A stretch of 39,681 nt of DNA from Brachyspira sp. CAG:484 (GCA_000431315.1 HF989733.1:65182-104862); one strand, 5' to 3'; positions 31,501-39,664 are shown, numbered from the stretch's first letter. Numbers and translations: made by a program. The notes: a model not told the origin generated them from the letters alone.

Positions 31501-31573
31501 AAAAAAAAGCTATGTACTTTGAGGTGCATAGCTGTTGATTAGGGATATGTGTATCTTAGTCTCTAAGGAGTAT
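31501..31573 (-). ncRNA. Candidate small RNA with intrinsic terminator
   Basis: AGCTATGTAC pairs with GTGCATAGCT (31508-31533, one G-U) and is followed on the minus strand by eight T, a strong terminator with no coding gene upstream of it on that strand. A second hairpin, CTTAG-AGA-CTAAG, lies just before it. A possible promoter is TTTCAA (31607-31602) and TAATAT (31585-31580), spacer 16. The predicted RNA is about 70 nt. I recognise no known RNA family. Confidence 0.4.
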
Positions 31574-31731
31574 GGTTTTATATTAGCAAACCAAATCTAA
31601 ATTGAAATCATACGTTTTTACGATTTAAGTAAATTTAAATAATGTAAAATAATGTAAAGTTTTTATTACGCGGGTAGCATATTTTCTGTTTCAGCAGTTT
31701 ATAATTCATGTCAAAAAAAGGAAGATCGATT

Positions 31732-32130
31732 ATGAAAATCAGTGCAATTAACTCTTACAAACCTAATGTTCTTAACAACAAAAATAATAGAAATAATACA
31801 GCAAAAACTCCAAGTTTTGGTTATGGCGGTGATGAACTTTCGCCTATTCCTGATGATGAATTTAAGGATCTAACAGGCGGGAACGGGTCTGGAAGTACTA
31901 AAGAAACTGTAAAATTATTAATCCAACTTCCTTACCAGCTTATTAAGGAAGCTTTGGGTATTAAACCTAAGAAAAATCCTAATGAGGAAGATCCTGAAGA
32001 CTTTTTCAGGACAATTACCCCGACAATTGTAGAAGATGATGATATTGATGATGTGGATGGTGCTGATAATAATAACATTGATATTAGCCCTGACGATGAT
32101 ATTGATGATTTCATCCAGCTTGTGGGCTAA
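31732..32130 (+). CDS. Hypothetical protein with acidic C-terminus, 132 aa
   Basis: I chose ATG 31732, which has an AAGGAAG site. The upstream ATG at 31708 lies only 2 nt after a TATAAT (31700-31705) and would precede the transcription start. Residues 1-40 are polar and Asn-rich and include T-P-S-F-G-Y-G, an element similar to one in the gene at 6653. The last 40 residues are mostly Asp, Ile and Asn, with four D-D or D-I-D-D clusters, giving a strongly acidic and possibly calcium-binding tail. There is no signal peptide or membrane segment. The function is unknown. It lies immediately upstream of ffh. Confidence 0.7.
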   Translation: MKISAINSYKPNVLNNKNNRNNTAKTPSFGYGGDELSPIPDDEFKDLTGGNGSGSTKETVKLLIQLPYQLIKEALGIKPKKNPNEEDPEDFFRTITPTIVEDDDIDDVDGADNNNIDISPDDDIDDFIQLVG

Positions 32131-32156
32131 TAGTTTGTTTCTTATTATTCAAATTC

Positions 32157-32185
32157 TTGTATTTAGCTGTAATTTTTGCTACAAT
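32157..32185 (+). promoter_or_regulatory. Promoter of ffh
   Basis: TTGTAT (32157-32162) and TACAAT (32180-32185) are separated by 17 nt. The predicted leader is only about 11 nt and consists of the AAAGGTGA ribosome-binding site. Confidence 0.65.
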
Positions 32186-32202
32186 TATACTAAAGGTGAA
32201 CA

Positions 32203-33600
32203 ATGTTTGATAATTTAAGCGAAAAGTTACAGGATATAATCAGCCGCGCAAGAGGGCAGGAGCTTACACCGGAAAATATGCAGGAAGCTCTTAGAGAAAT
32301 CAGGCGTGCACTCTTGGAAGCTGATGTAAATCTTCGTGTTGTAAAAGCTTTTATTTCATCTATAAAAGATAAAGCTGAAGGCGAAAATATAATTCAAGGG
32401 GTAGACCCTTCCCAGCAGTTAATTAAAATTGTTCATGATGAACTTGTTGAACTCCTTGGAAAAGAAGTAAAACCACTGGACTTGTCACAAAAGCCTTCTT
32501 TGATTATGATGCTTGGGCTGCAAGGGTCAGGGAAAACTACTTCTTCTGCAAAGCTTGCTGTTAAACTCAAGAAAGAAGGCAAAAATCCTCTTCTTGTTGC
32601 CTGTGATGTTTATCGTCCTGCTGCTGTTACACAGCTCCAAACTCTGGGCAGCGATATAGGTGTTGAAGTATTTAGTATACCGGATTCCAAAGATGTTCAA
32701 AATATTGTTCAAAGTGCAATTAATTATGCGAATGAAAAAGGTTATAATGTTCTGATACTAGATACGGCAGGTCGTTTGCAGATTGATGTTGATATGATGG
32801 CTGAACTGCTTTTGATTGACAGAATATTCAACCCGCAGGAAAAACTTCTTGTAATAGATGCCATGACAGGGCAGGAAGCCGTTAACGTTGCCGAAAACTT
32901 TGATGCACAGCTGGGACTGACTGGTCTTGTACTTACAAAGCTGGACGGGGATTCCCGGGGCGGCTCAGCATTAAGTGTTGTATACTGTACCGGCAAACCT
33001 ATTAAGCTTACAGGTACCGGCGAAAAATTAAATGCGCTTGAAGATTTTTATCCTGAGCGTATGGCAACAAGAATTCTGGGAATGGGCGATATTGTTTCTC
33101 TGGTAGAGAGGGCGCAGGAAGTTTTTGATGAAAAACAGGCGCAGGAACTCGAAGAGAAAATGCGTAAAAATGAATTTTCATACAATGATTTTATGAAAAT
33201 GCAGAAACAGATGAAGATGTTTGGTTCTGTGGACCAGCTTTTAGGTATGCTCCCAGGTATTAAAATCGGAAAAGATGACAAACAGAAACTTGCTCATGAA
33301 AGCGATAAACAGTTTAAAAAGATGGAAGTTTTTATCCAGAGCATGACACCAGCTGAGAGAGCAAACCCGGATTTAATGAATACAAGCCGGAAGAAACGTA
33401 TTTCTAAAGGCTGCGGCATGGATCTTGCCGAAATAAACCAGTTTATAAAACAATTTGAACAAATGCGCATGATGATGAAAGGCATGAGCGATATTAAGAA
33501 TATGATGGGGAAAATGGGTGCGAACGGCTTTAACCCTGGAGGTAAAATGGGTAAACATGCTGTTAATAAGGCGCTTAAAATGATGCGGAGATTTAAGTAA
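32203..33600 (+). CDS. ffh: Signal recognition particle protein Ffh (SRP54), 465 aa
   Basis: Ffh binds signal peptides of nascent inner-membrane proteins and docks with FtsY. The N domain (1-90), the G domain with G-L-Q-G-S-G-K-T-T (103-111), D-T-A-G-R (about 186-190) and T-K-L-D-G-D (about 244-249), and the Met-rich M domain (about 300-465, e.g. M-R-M-M-M-K-G-M) are all present at normal length. The SRP RNA gene is not visible in this window. Its stop is 1 nt before the prepilin ATG, so both are probably co-transcribed. Confidence 0.98.
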   Translation: MFDNLSEKLQDIISRARGQELTPENMQEALREIRRALLEADVNLRVVKAFISSIKDKAEGENIIQGVDPSQQLIKIVHDELVELLGKEVKPLDLSQKPSLIMMLGLQGSGKTTSSAKLAVKLKKEGKNPLLVACDVYRPAAVTQLQTLGSDIGVEVFSIPDSKDVQNIVQSAINYANEKGYNVLILDTAGRLQIDVDMMAELLLIDRIFNPQEKLLVIDAMTGQEAVNVAENFDAQLGLTGLVLTKLDGDSRGGSALSVVYCTGKPIKLTGTGEKLNALEDFYPERMATRILGMGDIVSLVERAQEVFDEKQAQELEEKMRKNEFSYNDFMKMQKQMKMFGSVDQLLGMLPGIKIGKDDKQKLAHESDKQFKKMEVFIQSMTPAERANPDLMNTSRKKRISKGCGMDLAEINQFIKQFEQMRMMMKGMSDIKNMMGKMGANGFNPGGKMGKHAVNKALKMMRRFK

Positions 33601-33601
33601 T

Positions 33602-34342
33602 ATGAAAAAAGGTTTCACTCTTGCTGAGGTATTAATAACTCTTGGCATAATCGGTGTAGTTTCAGCTATGACAATGCCGTCTTTAATCCAAAGTACGCAG
33701 AATAAAGAACTTGAAGTAAGACTGAAAACTACTTATAATGAATTAAACCAGATTAGCCAGAGATTTTATGTAGATAACGGTATTTCTTTTTCTGAATGGG
33801 CGTCAGATAAAGGTAATGTTCCGGCTTATGCCTCTGAGTTTATGAAATACTATAAAGGGGGTCGTAAAGTTAGCGATTACACATATCAGGATGATGTTTC
33901 TAAAATGCCTTATCCTATGTATCTTTTAGGCGGGAAAAAATCTGATTCTGTTTTATGTGATGACGGCGGTTTTGATTCTGAAGTCAGCGGCAAACTTTTC
34001 TTTTTTAATAACACACCGCCGGCAGGTGTAAATGGACCTATAATTTGTGTTGATGTGAACGGCTATCAACGACCTAATACATTCGGGCGTGATATATTTG
34101 TATTCCAGTTTACAACTGACAATCTTGTCATTCCAATGGGGCAGAAACATAGAACTAATATTCAGCCTGGTGATGAGGGATTCAATGATAACCAGCAGTT
34201 TTTCTATGAAGGAGAAACTTATTGCTCGCGTGCAGCAACAAAACCTCTTTTAAATTCTGCATGTTCATACTATGCTTTGCAGGATATGTCGCCAAAAGAT
34301 CCTGATAAAAGCTACTGGCGTGATTTTATAATGGGTAAATAA
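33602..34342 (+). CDS. Type IV prepilin / pseudopilin-like protein, 246 aa
   Basis: The class III signal peptide MKKG then FTLAEVLITLGIIG, with Glu5 of the mature form, and a hydrophobic helix (residues 5-30) mark a pilin-type fibre subunit. The globular part carries C-V-D-V-N-G-Y-Q-R-P-N-T-F-G-R-D-I-F (about 140-157), the same signature as the prepilins at 537 and 2978. Four cysteines in the second half may form disulfides. The ribosome-binding site (CGGAG) lies inside the 3' end of ffh, a tight coupling that is unusual for a surface protein. Confidence 0.9.
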   Translation: MKKGFTLAEVLITLGIIGVVSAMTMPSLIQSTQNKELEVRLKTTYNELNQISQRFYVDNGISFSEWASDKGNVPAYASEFMKYYKGGRKVSDYTYQDDVSKMPYPMYLLGGKKSDSVLCDDGGFDSEVSGKLFFFNNTPPAGVNGPIICVDVNGYQRPNTFGRDIFVFQFTTDNLVIPMGQKHRTNIQPGDEGFNDNQQFFYEGETYCSRAATKPLLNSACSYYALQDMSPKDPDKSYWRDFIMGK

Positions 34343-34370
34343 TTATATTGTAAAGAAATGTAAAGTTGAA

Positions 34371-34399
34371 TTTAAATAGCCGTAAAGTTCAATTATACT
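34371..34399 (+). promoter_or_regulatory. Promoter of the LysM-like protein gene
   Basis: TTTAAA (34371-34376) and TATACT (34394-34399) are separated by 17 nt. The transcript would start around 34406, at the first unit of the (GATAG)6 repeat. Upstream, TGTAAAG and GTAAAGTT strings recur (34349-34390). Confidence 0.5.
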
Positions 34400-34403
34400 C
34401 TGA

Positions 34404-34433
34404 GATAGGATAGGATAGGATAGGATAGGATAG
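34404..34433 (+). repeat. (GATAG)6 pentanucleotide tandem repeat
   Basis: Six exact copies of GATAG sit in the predicted 5' leader, right at the transcription start, about 116 nt before the start codon. Simple repeats of 4-5 nt change copy number by slippage and can tune expression or mRNA structure when placed in promoters or leaders. Confidence 0.85.
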
Positions 34434-34549
34434 GTGGGGTGAACTGGCAATTTTTTAACTCCAAATTTGTTTATAGAAGTATGGGGAATTAAAGATTTTT
34501 GAAAGTCAAAAATCTGAGGAATACGAGGAAACAAAAAGGAGAAAAATTT

Positions 34550-36388
34550 ATGGCAGGAGTTAGAACCTCACTTACCGAGGCTCAAATTGAGTCACGCAGA
34601 AATCATTACCTTGAAAAAATCGGACAAGGAAAACCAAAAGCAAAAGGTACAAAATCAAACCCATTAAAAAATGAAGATTTGGCAAGAATGCTCAAAGCCC
34701 GTTTTGGTAAAAATGGTAAAGCAAAAAATGCAGGTAAAAAAGCTACAGGTGAGGCTATTGCAGAATTAAACCAGCAGACAGCCGGAACAGAAAATGCTGC
34801 ATCAAAGAGTAAAGCAGCAACAGAACCGAAAACCTGGAAGAAATATTTAAATGAAAGAGGCATGGAATATACAGCTCCAAAATCAGGCGTGGTAGAAGCA
34901 GACAGACGCGCAGCTGAAATTATCAAAAAGAATGAAGAAGCTGCAAAGGCTCTTCGTCAGGAAGCTTTATATAATGCAGAAAGAATTAATAAACCATTCT
35001 CAACATCCGCACAACAAATAGACAAACAGTTAGGTTTGGGGCATAAATATGCAGTATCTCCAAATTATGCAGAAGAATATGCAAAATTGATGGATGAAAA
35101 ATATGGAAAAGTTACAGAAGCTCCTAAAGAAGTTAAAGCAGCAGCTGATGGTAAGAAAAAAGCTGTAAAAACACCGTCTACACTTACACATTCAGAAGCA
35201 CATCAGCTTCAAAATATGGTATCAGACGAAAGCCTTGAAAATCTGAAAAAAGCAAAAGCAAATTTGGAAGCAGAAGAAGCTGCCGCCAAGAAAACAGGTG
35301 CTGCATCTAGTGAAACTCCGGCACAAAAGAAACAAACAACAGAGCCGAAAACCTGGAAGAAATATTTAAATGAAAGAGGAAAAGAATACACAGCTCCAAA
35401 ATCAGGCGTGGCAGAAGCAGACAAACGCGCAGCTGAAATTATTAAAAAGAACGAAGAAGCTGCTAATGTTAACCGCCAGAAAGCATTATCTAACGCAAAG
35501 AAAATAAACAAACCATTTGTTATAACAGCAGATGAAATTGATAAAAACTTAGGAATAGGGGAAAAGAAATATCCGGTATCAGGCAGCTATGCAGATGATT
35601 ATGCAAAACTTCTTGATGAAAAATACGGACCTCAGGGCGGCTCAAAACCTACAACATCAGGCAAAATACCTCAAGCCGGTGCCAGTGCAGCAGAAGCTGC
35701 GGAAAAAGGCAAAGCCGGTGCTAAAAAGGCAGTAAAAGACGGCGCTAAAAAACCAGGGTTCTTCAGCAAAATTGGAAACTTCTTTAAAGGTAAAAAAGGT
35801 AAATTTGCACTTGCAGCCGCAGCTGTAGCAGTTGCAGCAGGATTAATTAAATGCTGCAGCGGTGATGATAAAAAAGATGACAATCCTGTAATTCCAACAC
35901 CACCTGTTCCGGATAAACCAGACACAACACCTCAGGAAAGCAAATATGATGTTTGCTATGAAGAAGGTGAAATGCCAAAAAGCTATACAATTAAAGCAGG
36001 TGACTATCCTTCAGCAATTATTTCAGCAATGTACGGCGTAAAATTTGGAACTCCTGAATACAATGCAATAAAAGAAGCTGTATACAACGCAAGCGAATAT
36101 CAGCCTAATACAAACCTCTACGCAGGTGATAAATTCACTCTTCCTGATGTAGAAGTTAACGGCAAAGTATACTCAGCAAATCCTGAAGCAGAAGTAACTC
36201 CTGGAACAATTGCAGACAACGGCTTAAAACTAGCACACACAAAAGAAGTTGTTAAAGAAGATGATAAGTTCTACATTATCTACAAAGAAACAGGTGAAAA
36301 AGTTCCGAATGAACCTTCCTTCGATAGTGAAGACGCAGCAAGAGGCAGAATTCTTGAACTTGATGAAGCTGAAAAAGAACAAAAATAA
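34550..36388 (+). CDS. Membrane protein with duplicated cytosolic domain and LysM-like domain, 612 aa
   Basis: I chose ATG 34550 (MAGVRTSL), which has an AAAAAGGAG site. The first 415 residues are Lys/Ala-rich and lack a signal peptide. They contain two copies of a domain of about 100 residues (about 90-190 and 263-365) sharing E-P-K-T-W-K-K-Y-L-N-E-R-G and Y-A-K-L-x-D-E-K-Y-G. One transmembrane helix (about 418-440, KFALAAAAVAVAAGLI) follows. Behind it lies a Pro-rich linker and a LysM-like region (about 477-533), from S-Y-T-I-K-A-G-D to L-Y-A-G-D-K-F-T-L-P, that could bind peptidoglycan. A protein linking the cell interior to the wall is a good guess. The first 70 residues are strongly basic and might bind nucleic acid (inference). 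Confidence 0.82.
   Translation: MAGVRTSLTEAQIESRRNHYLEKIGQGKPKAKGTKSNPLKNEDLARMLKARFGKNGKAKNAGKKATGEAIAELNQQTAGTENAASKSKAATEPKTWKKYLNERGMEYTAPKSGVVEADRRAAEIIKKNEEAAKALRQEALYNAERINKPFSTSAQQIDKQLGLGHKYAVSPNYAEEYAKLMDEKYGKVTEAPKEVKAAADGKKKAVKTPSTLTHSEAHQLQNMVSDESLENLKKAKANLEAEEAAAKKTGAASSETPAQKKQTTEPKTWKKYLNERGKEYTAPKSGVAEADKRAAEIIKKNEEAANVNRQKALSNAKKINKPFVITADEIDKNLGIGEKKYPVSGSYADDYAKLLDEKYGPQGGSKPTTSGKIPQAGASAAEAAEKGKAGAKKAVKDGAKKPGFFSKIGNFFKGKKGKFALAAAAVAVAAGLIKCCSGDDKKDDNPVIPTPPVPDKPDTTPQESKYDVCYEEGEMPKSYTIKAGDYPSAIISAMYGVKFGTPEYNAIKEAVYNASEYQPNTNLYAGDKFTLPDVEVNGKVYSANPEAEVTPGTIADNGLKLAHTKEVVKEDDKFYIIYKETGEKVPNEPSFDSEDAARGRILELDEAEKEQK
34820..34944 (+). repeat. Intragenic direct repeat, copy 1 (125 nt)
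   Basis: Nearly identical to 35339-35463. The offset of 519 nt equals 173 codons and keeps the frame. The copies encode E-P-K-T-W-K-K-Y through K-K-N-E-E-A-A. Recombination between them would delete one domain in frame. Confidence 0.85.
35339..35463 (+). repeat. Intragenic direct repeat, copy 2 (125 nt)
   Basis: The second copy of the repeat at 34820-34944, with about ten nucleotide differences, many of them synonymous. This points to a recent duplication kept by selection. Confidence 0.85.
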
Positions 36389-36418
36389 CTAATATTTAAA
36401 AACTTAAAAAATAAAAGA

Positions 36419-36445
36419 GAAAACCGCCAGCATATGGCGGTTTTC
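36419..36445. terminator. Bidirectional terminator between two convergent envelope genes
   Basis: GAAAACCGCCA pairs perfectly with TGGCGGTTTTC around a 5-nt loop, with A/T-rich flanks on both sides. It serves the plus-strand LysM-like gene and the minus-strand SLH gene. Confidence 0.9.
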
Positions 36446-36579
36446 TTCGGCTAACGAATCAATTAACTTTACGTTTGGCGTGGATTTTCGGATTTCGCCG
36501 TTAAATGGGTCTTCGTAAATCTGCTTGTCCTGCTTGACCGCAGGTCAACCTGTTTACTTCGCCCTCTGGCGAAAACCCG
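36446..36579. other. 3' region of the SLH gene with two small hairpins
   Basis: The interval holds TTGACC/GGTCAA (about 36534-36548) and TTCGCC/GGCGAA (about 36559-36574) stems without T-runs, and is richer in GC than its surroundings. It is probably the 3' untranslated region of the SLH mRNA, with the shared terminator beyond. Confidence 0.4.
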
Positions 36580-38625
36580 CTATTCTCCACTGCAGCCAAA
36601 AGCAATAGTAACGTGTTCTCTCGGGTTAACTGCGGATATTTTGTATCCTTTAGGGTCAACAAGGTAAGCAAATTCGTCGCCGGTAGTCTGGAATAAGCCC
36701 ATAGTACCTGATAATGCTGTTCTTGTAACGTCAACCGGAGCCTTAACAGTTTCCCACAGACCATCACCAAGGTTACGCGCAGCAGCACCGAATTTACCCT
36801 GGAATACGTGTCCTAACATATAACCTGCATCGTTAGAAACGTTTTCTGCAGCGTTACCTACGTTAGAAATGATACCGCCTGCTGTTCTGCCGACTACGCC
36901 GACCAATGAACCTGCAAGAGTGAACGGCATTTCAACCAATCTGGCTACAGGGTTAACCTGTTTTGATTTGTTAACTTGTGCCTGTAAGATTTGTTTAGGT
37001 AATTTAGTTTTGCAGTCGCCGTTTTTGATGTCTGTGAATGCTAATTTTAAAGCACCTTTGTTACATCCTGAAGGTCTTATTACTTCAACAACCTGACCTG
37101 TTACGGTTGAACCGCAAGGGTATGTTACGCCGTTGATTGTAATATCTTCAAGAGTGTTAGCTCTGAAGTATTGACCTACGTGAGATGATTTTGCTGTCAA
37201 TTGGTCAATCATAGCAACTTTCAATGTAGGGATTTTAACGATTTCTTCGTTTTCAACAAACGCATTTTTGCTTACAGGACATGCAGGGCAAATATTGTTT
37301 GCTGTTTTCGGGTTTGTATCGTAACCGAGTGCTACACGAACTGTTTGCAGCATTGATGCTACATCAGCACGGGATGCTTCTCTGTTAGGCATAATCATGT
37401 TTGGATTTGGTGAATCTTTTAATGCACCGTTTTCAAGTGATTTTGCAATTGGAATTCTTGCCCAGCTTGGAACTGTGTTACCGTCAGCATATTTGCTTAA
37501 GATTTCATCAGCTTTGCAAGCATCAATGTCGCAAGTCATACCTTTTGCAATTGATGTTAATGCTTCGGCACGTGTTACTTTGTGTTCAGGTTCAAATTTT
37601 CCGTTCGGATAGCCTGCTAACAAATCTTCGTCAACTGCTTTTGCAATAGCTGCATTAGCCCAGTTGCATGAAGGTACATCTTTGAAGATGTTTTGTGTCG
37701 GCATGCCGCAATCGTCAAGATTGAAACCTTTAACTAACATAGTTGCAAATTCTGCACGTGTAATATCTCTGTTTGGTTTGAACTGACCATCAGGATAACC
37801 TACAACAACATCATTAATAGCTAATTTATCGATGTCGCAGGCAGCCCAGTAGCCGTTTGGAACATCAGGGAACATACAGGTATTAGATGCAGGTGCTGCG
37901 CCGCCTAAGGGACAGCCGCCTTCTTTAATTTCGTAAGGAACGAAAGATTTTTTAATAGCATCTATAGAATTTTCAGTTTGTATATCAACAGGACAGTTGT
38001 TACCATCCATAATTCTTTCATTTCTGTCGATAGGGATACCGTTGTGTCTTGTAGGAGCTTCGTTCAGACATGGAAGCTGGCTTGCTGCGCCGGTAACCAT
38101 ACCTTCTGAAGATACTGCTACACCGTTTACGTTAGAAGACATAATTTGTGGTGTACCGTTAAGAGCAGTTTCTGTCTGGAAGATAGAATTTGCAGGTTCA
38201 CCTACATAGTTGTTAGTACCGTAAACTGCATTTGGGTAACCGTAAACCTGTTTCATATCTTTTCTGTCAGGTTTGCCTGTACCAGGGCATACTGCACAAG
38301 CCGGTTCTGCCGGTTTGTCGCAGGAAATTTCATCCGGGCATCCACAGTCGCTTTTTTTAGGCGGGCATGGATCTTCGTCTTTGCAAGGATCCTTGCAAGG
38401 ATCTGCCTTTTTGCAGTCACATTCGTCAAATGCTTTGTTGCATTTGTCGCATTTTGGTGCCGGATCACATGGACAAGCCGGTCCTGTTACAACAGGTAAC
38501 GGTTCAGCACATGGTGCCGGAGTTGCCGGTTGTGCACACGGGCAAGCTGCCATTGCTGAATTCAAGGAACACGTTGCTATTCCAACGGCAATTGCAGCTG
38601 CCACAGTAAGTTTTTTAATTGTCAT
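36580..38625 (-). CDS. Cys-rich SLH-domain envelope protein, 681 aa
   Basis: A signal peptide (residues 1-26, cleavage near SAMA-ACPC) leads into about 95 residues with about 17 cysteines, many as C-x-C or C-x-x-C pairs. After a polar stretch, three S-layer homology domains follow (about 250-300, 313-365 and 375-430), with F-P-D-V-P, G-Y-P-D-G-Q-F-K-P and I-T-R-A-E-F patterns. SLH domains bind peptidoglycan-linked polymers and in diderms tether the outer membrane. The C-terminal about 230 residues are unassigned and include a Gly-rich helical part (about 570-640). A strong AGGAGGT site and a leader hairpin (38646-38667) suggest high expression. It is probably an abundant, disulfide-cross-linked envelope protein. 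Confidence 0.88.
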   Translation of the reverse strand: MTIKKLTVAAAIAVGIATCSLNSAMAACPCAQPATPAPCAEPLPVVTGPACPCDPAPKCDKCNKAFDECDCKKADPCKDPCKDEDPCPPKKSDCGCPDEISCDKPAEPACAVCPGTGKPDRKDMKQVYGYPNAVYGTNNYVGEPANSIFQTETALNGTPQIMSSNVNGVAVSSEGMVTGAASQLPCLNEAPTRHNGIPIDRNERIMDGNNCPVDIQTENSIDAIKKSFVPYEIKEGGCPLGGAAPASNTCMFPDVPNGYWAACDIDKLAINDVVVGYPDGQFKPNRDITRAEFATMLVKGFNLDDCGMPTQNIFKDVPSCNWANAAIAKAVDEDLLAGYPNGKFEPEHKVTRAEALTSIAKGMTCDIDACKADEILSKYADGNTVPSWARIPIAKSLENGALKDSPNPNMIMPNREASRADVASMLQTVRVALGYDTNPKTANNICPACPVSKNAFVENEEIVKIPTLKVAMIDQLTAKSSHVGQYFRANTLEDITINGVTYPCGSTVTGQVVEVIRPSGCNKGALKLAFTDIKNGDCKTKLPKQILQAQVNKSKQVNPVARLVEMPFTLAGSLVGVVGRTAGGIISNVGNAAENVSNDAGYMLGHVFQGKFGAAARNLGDGLWETVKAPVDVTRTALSGTMGLFQTTGDEFAYLVDPKGYKISAVNPREHVTIAFGCSGE

Positions 38626-38645
38626 TTTTACCTCCTTGTGTTTAT

Positions 38646-38667
38646 AGGTTTTTGCTGTGAAAAACCT
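38646..38667 (-). promoter_or_regulatory. 5' leader stem-loop of the SLH mRNA
   Basis: AGGTTTTT (38646-38653) pairs with AAAAACCT (38660-38667) around a 6-nt loop, about 10 nt upstream of the AGGAGGT site. Such 5' stems can stabilise abundant mRNAs. It has no T-run on the coding strand, so it is not a terminator there. Confidence 0.45.
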
Positions 38668-38792
38668 GAAAAAAGTTTAAAAAACAAACTTATATTTGAT
38701 TATGTACTTCAATTAATTTGATAAACATTACCGTAAGCGGTTATCCTGTCAGGCTATTTGGTTTTTGAAGCAGTCTTTCTTTTTTGCGGGAA

Positions 38793-38821
38793 TTGACTTT
38801 GCCGGGGCATTTAAGTATCAT
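38793..38821 (+). promoter_or_regulatory. Promoter of the substrate-binding lipoprotein gene
   Basis: TTGACT (38793-38798) and TATCAT (38816-38821) are separated by exactly 17 nt. The leader is about 25 nt long and contains the AAGGAG site. Confidence 0.7.
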
Positions 38822-38851
38822 GTCTTTATTAAGCGAGGAATAAGGAGCTGC

Positions 38852-39628
38852 ATGTTTAAGAAATTAATTTGTACACTTTTACTTGTGACATTATTTACCT
38901 GTGCCTGTACAAAAGACAATTCTCAGGATGATTTAGATGTAATTACCGACCGGGGAAAACTGATTGTCGGAGTTAGGAGTGATGCTAAGCCTTTCGGGTA
39001 TAAAGATATAACAGGCAAACTGCAGGGATATGATGTTGATTTGGGCAAAAAGATTGCAAAAGAGATTTTTTCAACTGAGGAAGCTGTTGAATTTGTGCCT
39101 GTAACTGCTTCTAACAGAATTTCAATGCTTAACACAAAAAAGGTAGATATGTTAATTGCTACAATGTCTGTGACTGATCAAAGACAGCTAGTTGCGGATT
39201 TTTCAGTTCCATACTACGTGGCAGGTCAGGCAATTGTTGTTCCCGCCAAAAGTGATATAACTTCATTAAGACAATTAAATGGAAGGCAGGTTATAATAAT
39301 CTATGGTTCAACCGGTGAAATGAGTGTGCGTATGAATGTTCCGGATGCAACTATAATAGGGTATAAGACATATATTGATGGATTTAATGCTTTAAAAGCC
39401 GGCAAAGCTGATGCAATGATTGCTGATGATACAGTTTTGTATGGTCTTACAATGGATGATGATTCTGTAAAAATTCTGCCGAAAAGATACTCAAAAGAAC
39501 CGTATGCTGTGGCATTCCGCAGAGGAGAAGAATCTGACAGACTTAAGGCAAAAACAAATTATGTAATCAATTTTCTTACAAGAACCGGAAAGCTTTCACA
39601 AATGCAGAGAAAATGGGAAATCAAATAA
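38852..39628 (+). CDS. Amino-acid ABC transporter substrate-binding lipoprotein (family 3), 258 aa
   Basis: I chose ATG 38852 (MFKKLICTLL), which has an AAGGAG site and follows the promoter. The longer frame to 38765 begins upstream of the promoter. The N-terminus is a lipoprotein signal with cysteines at L-F-T-C-A-C-T, so it would be lipid-anchored in the periplasm. The SBP_bac_3 fold is clear: G-K-L-I-V-G-V-R-S-D-A-K-P-F-G-Y (residues 45-60), G-Y-D-V-D-L-G-K-K-I-A, D-M-L-I-A-T-M-S-V-T, the hinge, and A-D-A-M-I-A-D. Polar or basic amino acids are the usual ligands of this family. The promoter at 39637 suggests a further gene, possibly a permease, beyond the window. Confidence 0.92.
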   Translation: MFKKLICTLLLVTLFTCACTKDNSQDDLDVITDRGKLIVGVRSDAKPFGYKDITGKLQGYDVDLGKKIAKEIFSTEEAVEFVPVTASNRISMLNTKKVDMLIATMSVTDQRQLVADFSVPYYVAGQAIVVPAKSDITSLRQLNGRQVIIIYGSTGEMSVRMNVPDATIIGYKTYIDGFNALKAGKADAMIADDTVLYGLTMDDDSVKILPKRYSKEPYAVAFRRGEESDRLKAKTNYVINFLTRTGKLSQMQRKWEIK

Positions 39629-39636
39629 CACTTCTC

Positions 39637-39664
39637 TTGAAAATTTCAAAAAATAGATTATAAT
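39637..39664 (+). promoter_or_regulatory. Promoter of a gene beyond the window
   Basis: TTGAAA (39637-39642) and consensus TATAAT (39659-39664) are separated by 16 nt. An AGAGGA ribosome-binding site starts at about 39672, at the very end of the sequence. Confidence 0.65.

Noticed and set aside
34404..34433. CRISPR array
   Set aside because: The unit is 5 nt with no spacers. It is a simple tandem repeat. No other array and no cas gene is present.
38146..38499. Cys-rich ORF on the plus strand opposite the SLH gene
   Set aside because: It is the mirror image of the Cys-rich coding stretch on the minus strand, which has the signal peptide and ribosome-binding site.
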